Origin: Echinimonas agarilytica
GTDB taxonomy: Bacteria; Pseudomonadota; Gammaproteobacteria; Enterobacterales; Neiellaceae
NCBI RefSeq assembly: GCF_023703465.1
Contig: NZ_JAMQGP010000003.1
Span: forward strand, 186,001-250,000
Direction: 5' to 3'
DNA: 64,000 bases
A model generated the notes under the pieces. It saw only the letters and a list, made by a program, of their open reading frames with translations, was not told the origin of the DNA and did no database searches. The first letter of the stretch is position 1. Each line of letters opens with the position of its first letter. A program made the translations under genes and the position numbers. Shown in pieces: positions 59,224-64,000 of the stretch.

Positions 59224-60176
59224 TGGGAAGACGCAGGAAAGGGCGTCCAATCGATGGTGTTGTTTTAGTCGATAAGCCCACAGGAATGAGCAGCAATAAT
59301 GTGCTGCAAAAGGTCAGGGCCATGTTTTTTGCGCAAAAAGCTGGCCACACCGGGGCTCTGGATCCGCTTGCAACTGGCATGCTGCCAGTCTGTTTGGGGG
59401 AAGCCACTAAATTTAGCCAGTACCTTTTAGATTCGGATAAGAAATATCGAGTGGTGGCTCGTTTAGGTCAACGGACGGATACATCGGATGCCGATGGTGA
59501 ATTGATTAGCGAACGAGCTGTGAATGTTTCATGGGCTCAGGTTGACCAAGAACTGGAACACTTCCGAGGCCCAATTTTACAAACTCCTACCATGTTCTCT
59601 GCTTTAAAGCACGAAGGCAAGCCGCTGTATAAGTATGCACGCGAAGGCATTACCATCGATCGACCCGCACGTCCCATTGACATTTATTCGTTTGAGATCG
59701 TGTCACTAGACGCTGAACTGTTAACGATGGATGTGCATTGCAGTAAAGGTACCTATGTACGTACTTTGGTGGATGATTTAGGTGAAATGCTCGGGTGTGG
59801 GGCCCACGTTCAGGAGCTACGCCGTACCGCTGTTGCTCATTACCCCACCGATCAAATGATGACGATGGATGAACTCCAAGCACTGCGCGACAAGGCTAAT
59901 GCTGAATCGAAGTGTCCTGGGGCTTATTTGGACGAACTATTGTTGCCCATAGATAGTGCTGTCGTGGCATTACCTAAAGTATGGATAGGTGAGTCGGCTG
60001 CCTCTTATGTGTTAAATGGAAACCCAGTACGTGTTGAGACTGAAGTCACAGACGGACAGGTGAGGATCATCCGCGAGGCATCAGACCAGTTTATCGGTGT
60101 GGGTGAAATTGTTGACGAACATATGCTCGCGCCAAAGCGACTGGTGGTGCCTACTCACGAAAGGGTTCCATCCTAA
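59223..60176 (+). CDS. truB: tRNA pseudouridine-55 synthase
   Basis: Makes pseudouridine 55 in the T-loop of tRNAs, 317 aa. The catalytic Asp47 lies in GHTGALDPLATGMLPVC. VDKPTGMSSN, the conserved YRVVARLGQRTDTSDADGE (19 residues) and CSKGTYVRTL follow. The C-terminal PUA-like domain (about 245-310) is complete. The last 15 residues are basic. Confidence 0.98.
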   Translation: MGRRRKGRPIDGVVLVDKPTGMSSNNVLQKVRAMFFAQKAGHTGALDPLATGMLPVCLGEATKFSQYLLDSDKKYRVVARLGQRTDTSDADGELISERAVNVSWAQVDQELEHFRGPILQTPTMFSALKHEGKPLYKYAREGITIDRPARPIDIYSFEIVSLDAELLTMDVHCSKGTYVRTLVDDLGEMLGCGAHVQELRRTAVAHYPTDQMMTMDELQALRDKANAESKCPGAYLDELLLPIDSAVVALPKVWIGESAASYVLNGNPVRVETEVTDGQVRIIREASDQFIGVGEIVDEHMLAPKRLVVPTHERVPS

Positions 60177-60221
60177 ACTGCTGCAGAACATGGCCTATTT
60201 CTGTGAGTCGAGTAGAAGTTC

Positions 60222-60250
60222 TTGCAGTTTACCCGTGAAGTCGCTATATT
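60222..60250 (+). promoter_or_regulatory. Sigma-70-type promoter for rpsO
   Basis: -35 TTGCAG (60222-60227) and -10 TATATT (60245-60250), with a 17-bp spacer, lie about 70 bp before rpsO. Confidence 0.65.
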
Positions 60251-60318
60251 ACGCGGCCTCTACCAGCCGCTGAATTAGTGATCGGCGCTGGTTCATTCAA
60301 TAAATCGGGAGATTTAAT

Positions 60319-60588
60319 ATGTCACTAAGTGCTGAAAAGAAAGCTGAAATTGTAGCGGAATACGCACAGGGTCAAGGCGATACTGGTTCTCCAGAAGTTC
60401 AAGTTGCTTTGTTAACTGCGCAAATCAACCACTTGCAAGGTCACTTCAAGACTCATATCCACGATCACCACAGCCGCCGTGGTCTTCTTCGCATGGTAAG
60501 TCAACGTCGTAAGTTGCTTGACTACCTTAAGCGTAAGAACCAAGAGCGCTACCAAGCAGTGATTGAAAAATTAGGTTTGCGTCGTTAA
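60319..60588 (+). CDS. rpsO: 30S ribosomal protein S15
   Basis: Primary 16S rRNA-binding protein of the 30S platform, 89 aa, the standard length. Four-helix fold with [40 protein letters not shown] and the C-terminal LGLRR. In E. coli S15 represses its own mRNA through a leader pseudoknot; a structured leader is possible here but not traced. It is followed by a terminator and then pnp, the conserved pair. Confidence 0.98.
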   Translation: MSLSAEKKAEIVAEYAQGQGDTGSPEVQVALLTAQINHLQGHFKTHIHDHHSRRGLLRMVSQRRKLLDYLKRKNQERYQAVIEKLGLRR

Positions 60589-60602
60589 TTCGAGGCTTAT
60601 CC

Positions 60603-60631
60603 AAAAAAAGGGGCTTAATTGCCCCTTTTTT
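60603..60631 (+). terminator. Rho-independent terminator after rpsO
   Basis: AAAAGGGGC pairs with GCCCCTTTT around TTAATT, with A and T runs. Confidence 0.9.
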
Positions 60632-60716
60632 GTATCTAAAATTTAACACTTTTATGTCGTAGACCTTACCTTCCGCATACTCTGCACATTCATCGTCTAT
60701 TTTCTGCGTGCAAAGC

Positions 60717-60744
60717 TTTGCAATACGCTGGATTCCAGTATACT
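60717..60744 (+). promoter_or_regulatory. Possible pnp promoter
   Basis: -35 TTTGCA (60717-60722) and -10 TATACT (60739-60744) with a 16-bp spacer, about 50 bp before the pnp start. Confidence 0.45.
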
Positions 60745-60795
60745 TATGCGGCGAAATTGAAAGTGAAAATATAGAAAATTAATAGGAAATATAAC

Positions 60796-62937
60796 GTGAA
60801 GCCGATTGTAAAAACATTCCAGTACGGTCAACACACTGTTACTTTGGAAACCGGCGTGATTGCACGTCAAGCTACCGCTGCTGTATTAGCAACGATGGAT
60901 GACACATCAGTTTTGGTCTCAGTAGTGGGTAAAAAACAAGCAAACCCAGGCCAGGATTTCTTTCCACTGACGGTTAACTATCAAGAAAAAGCATACGCTG
61001 CAGGTAAGATTCCAGGTGGTTTCTTTAAACGTGAAGGACGTCCAACCGAAGGCGAGACACTGATTGCTCGTTTGGTTGACCGCCCAATTCGCCCTCTATT
61101 CCCTGATGGGTTCATGAATGAAGTGCAGGTGATTGCAACTGTTGTTTCATTGAATCCTGAAGTGTCTGCAGACATCGTTACTTTACTCGGTACTTCTGCA
61201 GCCTTGTCTATTTCTGGTATCCCATTTAATGGGCCAATTGGTGCCGCACGCGTTGGTTACATCGACAACGAATTTGTGTTGAACCCATTGCGCTCAGAAC
61301 TACCAAATTCAAAATTGGATTTAGTGGTTGCGGGTACTGAATCAGCTGTATTGATGGTTGAATCTGAAGCTGAAGTATTGTCTGAAGAAGTCATGCTCGA
61401 AGCCGTTGTATATGGCCATGACCAGATGCAAACAGCGATTAATGCCATCAATGAGTTGGCTGCTGAAGTTGCTACTCCAGCGTGGGATTGGGTTGCTCCA
61501 GAGAAGAACGTAGCACTTTACGACCAAGTGCTGGCTGCTGCGGAAGCTCAATTTGTTGAAGCATACCAAATTACAGAAAAAGCTGAGCGTTACACCAAAG
61601 TTGGTGAGATTAAAGCTGCAGTCACAGCCGCTTTAACGGAAGCTGACGAAACAGTCGATGCACGCGAAGTAGGCGACATTCTTTACTCGGTAGAGAAAAA
61701 CGTCGTTCGCCAACGTATTATTGCGGGTGAGCCACGTATCGATGGACGTGATCCAGAAATGGTTCGTGCGTTGCACGTAGGCACTGGCGTATTGTCACGT
61801 ACGCACGGCTCTGCATTGTTCACACGCGGTGAAACGCAAGCGTTAGTTGCCTGTACATTAGGGACGAAGCGCGATGCTCAAATTCTTGATGAGTTGGCAG
61901 GAGAGCGCACTGACAACTTCTTGTTCCACTATAACTTCCCTCCATACAGTGTGGGTGAGACTGGTTTTATCGGCTCGCCTAAGCGCCGTGAAATTGGTCA
62001 TGGTCGTTTGGCAAAGCGTGGTGTCGCTGCGGTAATGCCTGATGCCGAAGATTTCCCGTATACAGTTCGTATCGTATCGGAAATTACTGAATCTAATGGT
62101 TCAAGTTCAATGGCGTCTGTATGTGGCTCTTCACTTGCATTGATGGATGCTGGTGTTCCGATTAAAGCATCTGTTGCAGGTATTGCGATGGGCTTAGTAT
62201 TGGAAGGCGACAAGTCAGTTGTATTGTCTGACATCTTAGGTGATGAAGATCACTTAGGTGATATGGACTTTAAAGTGGCCGGTACTAACGATGGTATCAC
62301 TGCTTTGCAGATGGATATTAAAATCGAAGGTATCACTAAAGAGATCATGCAAAAAGCATTGCGCCAAGCACGCGCCGCTCGTTTGCACATCTTGACAGTG
62401 ATGGACGATGCTATTGGTTCTGCACGTGAAGAAGTATCTCAGTTTGCTCCACGTATACACACTATCAAGATCAACCCAGAGAAGATCAAAGATGTGATTG
62501 GTAAAGGTGGTGCAACGATTCGTTCTATCACTGAGCAAACCGGTACAAGCATCGATATCCAAGACGACGGTACAATTAACATTGCTGCTGTTGATGGCGT
62601 TGCCGCTGAAGCTGCGCTTCAACGCATCAAAGAATTGACTGCGGAAATCGAAGTAGGTCGCATTTATGCTGGCCGTGTGACACGCATTGTTGATTTTGGT
62701 GCATTCGTTGAAATCTTACCGGGCAAAGAAGGCTTGGTACATATTTCTCAAATTGCTAATAAGCGTATTGAGAAAGTGACAGATTATCTCGAAAACAACC
62801 AAAACGTAGATGTGAAGGTTCTCGAGATTGACCGTCAAGGTCGTGTTCGCTTGAGTATCCGTGAAGCAAATCCTGAGCCAGCTGCAGAAACAACTGAAGC
62901 TGCTGCTCCTGAAGCCGCTGCACCAGAAGCAGAGTAA
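60796..62937 (+). CDS. pnp: Polynucleotide phosphorylase
   Basis: 3'-5' phosphorolytic exoribonuclease of the degradosome, 713 aa. The start is GTG at 60796, after TAGGAAATATAAC. Two RNase PH domains (about 10-220 and 310-540) flank a helical linker; the second has [16 protein letters not shown] and the Asp-rich [18 protein letters not shown] domain ([16 protein letters not shown]) and an S1 domain ([20 protein letters not shown]) follow. An Ala/Glu/Pro-rich tail ends the protein. Confidence 0.98.
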   Translation: MKPIVKTFQYGQHTVTLETGVIARQATAAVLATMDDTSVLVSVVGKKQANPGQDFFPLTVNYQEKAYAAGKIPGGFFKREGRPTEGETLIARLVDRPIRPLFPDGFMNEVQVIATVVSLNPEVSADIVTLLGTSAALSISGIPFNGPIGAARVGYIDNEFVLNPLRSELPNSKLDLVVAGTESAVLMVESEAEVLSEEVMLEAVVYGHDQMQTAINAINELAAEVATPAWDWVAPEKNVALYDQVLAAAEAQFVEAYQITEKAERYTKVGEIKAAVTAALTEADETVDAREVGDILYSVEKNVVRQRIIAGEPRIDGRDPEMVRALHVGTGVLSRTHGSALFTRGETQALVACTLGTKRDAQILDELAGERTDNFLFHYNFPPYSVGETGFIGSPKRREIGHGRLAKRGVAAVMPDAEDFPYTVRIVSEITESNGSSSMASVCGSSLALMDAGVPIKASVAGIAMGLVLEGDKSVVLSDILGDEDHLGDMDFKVAGTNDGITALQMDIKIEGITKEIMQKALRQARAARLHILTVMDDAIGSAREEVSQFAPRIHTIKINPEKIKDVIGKGGATIRSITEQTGTSIDIQDDGTINIAAVDGVAAEAALQRIKELTAEIEVGRIYAGRVTRIVDFGAFVEILPGKEGLVHISQIANKRIEKVTDYLENNQNVDVKVLEIDRQGRVRLSIREANPEPAAETTEAAAPEAAAPEAE

Positions 62938-62946
62938 TCTGCTCCT

Positions 62947-63020
62947 TATCGTCAACTAAAGTTGGCGATAAGATATCAAACACGCATAATGGGTCAATCA
63001 ATCGATTGGCCCATTTTTTT
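62947..63020 (+). terminator. Tandem hairpins ending pnp
   Basis: First hairpin: TTATCGTCAAC/GTTGGCGATAA (62947-62972). Second: ATGGGTCAATC/GATTGGCCCAT (62988-63014) followed by T7. The second is a full intrinsic terminator. Confidence 0.8.
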
Positions 63021-63036
63021 GCACTAAGCGAATTCT

Positions 63037-63930
63037 ATGATCAAATCTAATATCCTGGTTTTAATCGGGACACTATTGTTAGCAGCATGTTCTGCGACGT
63101 CCAATCACAGCGCTGATGCGCAAAACACCTTGTTGGCCGTTCCTCGCCAACCCGGTATTGAACAGCAAGCAGCCATTGCAAAGCTGACTGAAATTATCAA
63201 TTTAACAGATGCATCCGAAGAGCAGCGTGCGCGTTTGTATTACGATCGTGGCGTGCGCTATGACTCTGTGGGCATGAAGGCTCTTGCTCATTTAGATTTT
63301 AATCGAGCATTGCACCTAAAGCCTGATTTTGCAGAAGCGTATAATTTCATTGGGATTCATTACACACAAGGTGAGCAGTTTGTAGATGCTTTTGAAGCGT
63401 TTGGCTCTGCAATAGAGCTCGATGCTAACCATCAATACGCGATGCTTAATCGCGGCATCGCTCGTTACTACGCTGGACGCGTTGAGCTAGCCACTGAAGA
63501 TTTCTCTGAATTTTACCAACGCAGTCCGTCTGATCCGTATCGTGTGTTGTGGCTTTATATCAGTGAAGTCGAAACTGATGAAATCAAGGCTCAACAAAAC
63601 CTCTTAACGCATCGCGAAAAACTGAATACTCAGGATTGGTCGACGAGTATTGTTGATTTGTACCTTGGACGCATCTCCGAAGAGCAGTTTTTATCACTTG
63701 TACCTTATGGTATTGAGAGCGAAGAAGCGTATGCAGAACGATTATGCGAAGCGTATTTTTACCTAGGCAAGCTCTTAGAGCATAACGGTGAATACAATGC
63801 CGCTGCCAAATACTTCAAATTGGCGTTAGCCACAAATATTTATGACTTCGTAGAGCATCGCTATGCACTGTTAGAACTCAAGCGAATCGCGCTGATTTCA
63901 ATGAAAAACAATGAAGATAAAAGCGCATAG
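63037..63930 (+). CDS. nlpI: Lipoprotein NlpI
   Basis: Outer-membrane TPR lipoprotein, 297 aa, close to the 294 of E. coli. Lipobox LLLAAC (Cys18). TPR motifs at about 60-165 (ARLYYDRGVRYDSVGMKALA, FAEAYNFIGIHYTQGEQF, YAMLNRGIARYYAGR), and the conserved C-terminus YDFVEHRYALLELKRI. In E. coli it adapts peptidoglycan endopeptidases such as MepS to the protease Prc. The pnp-nlpI order is conserved in gammaproteobacteria. Confidence 0.95.
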   Translation: MIKSNILVLIGTLLLAACSATSNHSADAQNTLLAVPRQPGIEQQAAIAKLTEIINLTDASEEQRARLYYDRGVRYDSVGMKALAHLDFNRALHLKPDFAEAYNFIGIHYTQGEQFVDAFEAFGSAIELDANHQYAMLNRGIARYYAGRVELATEDFSEFYQRSPSDPYRVLWLYISEVETDEIKAQQNLLTHREKLNTQDWSTSIVDLYLGRISEEQFLSLVPYGIESEEAYAERLCEAYFYLGKLLEHNGEYNAAAKYFKLALATNIYDFVEHRYALLELKRIALISMKNNEDKSA

Positions 63931-63960
63931 CGCCTCATGTCAGCTGTTTAAGTTACTGTA

Positions 63961-63986
63961 AAAAAGGGACCTTCGAGGTCCCTTTG
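63961..63986 (+). terminator. Rho-independent terminator after nlpI
   Basis: AAAGGGACC pairs with GGTCCCTTT around a TTCGA loop. The T-run is short. Confidence 0.75.
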
Positions 63987-64000
63987 TCATGTTTTGAGTG

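Overview
The window is a 64 kb stretch of a marine, red-algal-polysaccharide-degrading gammaproteobacterium. The housekeeping order (ssrA-smpB-ratA-rnfH-bamE-recN-nadK, grpE-dnaK-dnaJ, dapB-carA-carB-greA, yhbY-rlmE-ftsH-folP-glmM-secG, tRNA-Leu-tRNA-fMet-rimP-nusA-infB-rbfA-truB-rpsO-pnp-nlpI) and the tmRNA tag ANDENYALAA fit that class. The sulfatase, GH16 and other secreted glycosidases suggest an agar or carrageenan user of the Alteromonadales/Cellvibrionales kind. I cannot name a genus from sequence alone.

Region 1 (1-9300) is regulation and efflux: a MacB-type ABC exporter (ATPase cut by the window edge), a divergent RpoS-like sigma factor with an altered -35 recognition helix, and a phosphorelay made of a NarL-type response regulator, a large CHASE-PAS hybrid kinase (His-Asp-Asp-Hpt) and a separate Hpt protein. 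Region 2 (9480-23376) is a polysaccharide-use region: a clan GH-A lipoprotein with its own promoter and operator-like palindrome, a sulfatase, a beta-helix enzyme with a ricin-like binding domain, and a GH16 enzyme. An unusual Gld-like ABC operon (DUF4340, an alpha-solenoid protein, ATPase, permease, GldG-like) sits between the last two.

Region 3 (about 23677-25853) is the most unusual part: a decayed island beside the 3' end of ssrA. It holds the left end of an IS3-family element fused in frame to the C-terminal half of Cas6e, an 18-codon stump of type I-E cas1, an OmpA/OmpW-like gene of foreign-looking composition, a two-repeat type I-F CRISPR mini-array with a canonical 32-nt spacer, a solitary type I-E repeat 6 nt after it, and a broken DUF4102-type tyrosine integrase pointing away from ssrA. 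I read it as the wreck of a mobile island in which two CRISPR types were brought together by deletion and insertion.

Region 4 (25854-63930) is core genome: trans-translation (ssrA, smpB), outer-membrane assembly (a BamE-SPOR fusion), DNA repair, heat-shock chaperones with clear sigma-32 promoters plus hrcA, then amino-acid and pyrimidine precursor synthesis, cell-wall precursor synthesis, protein export, and the translation and RNA-processing operons. Accessory genes (a GH26-like lipoprotein, DUF4250 and DUF1653 genes) lie between grpE and dnaK. Coding is dense, with strong rho-independent terminators between most transcription units.
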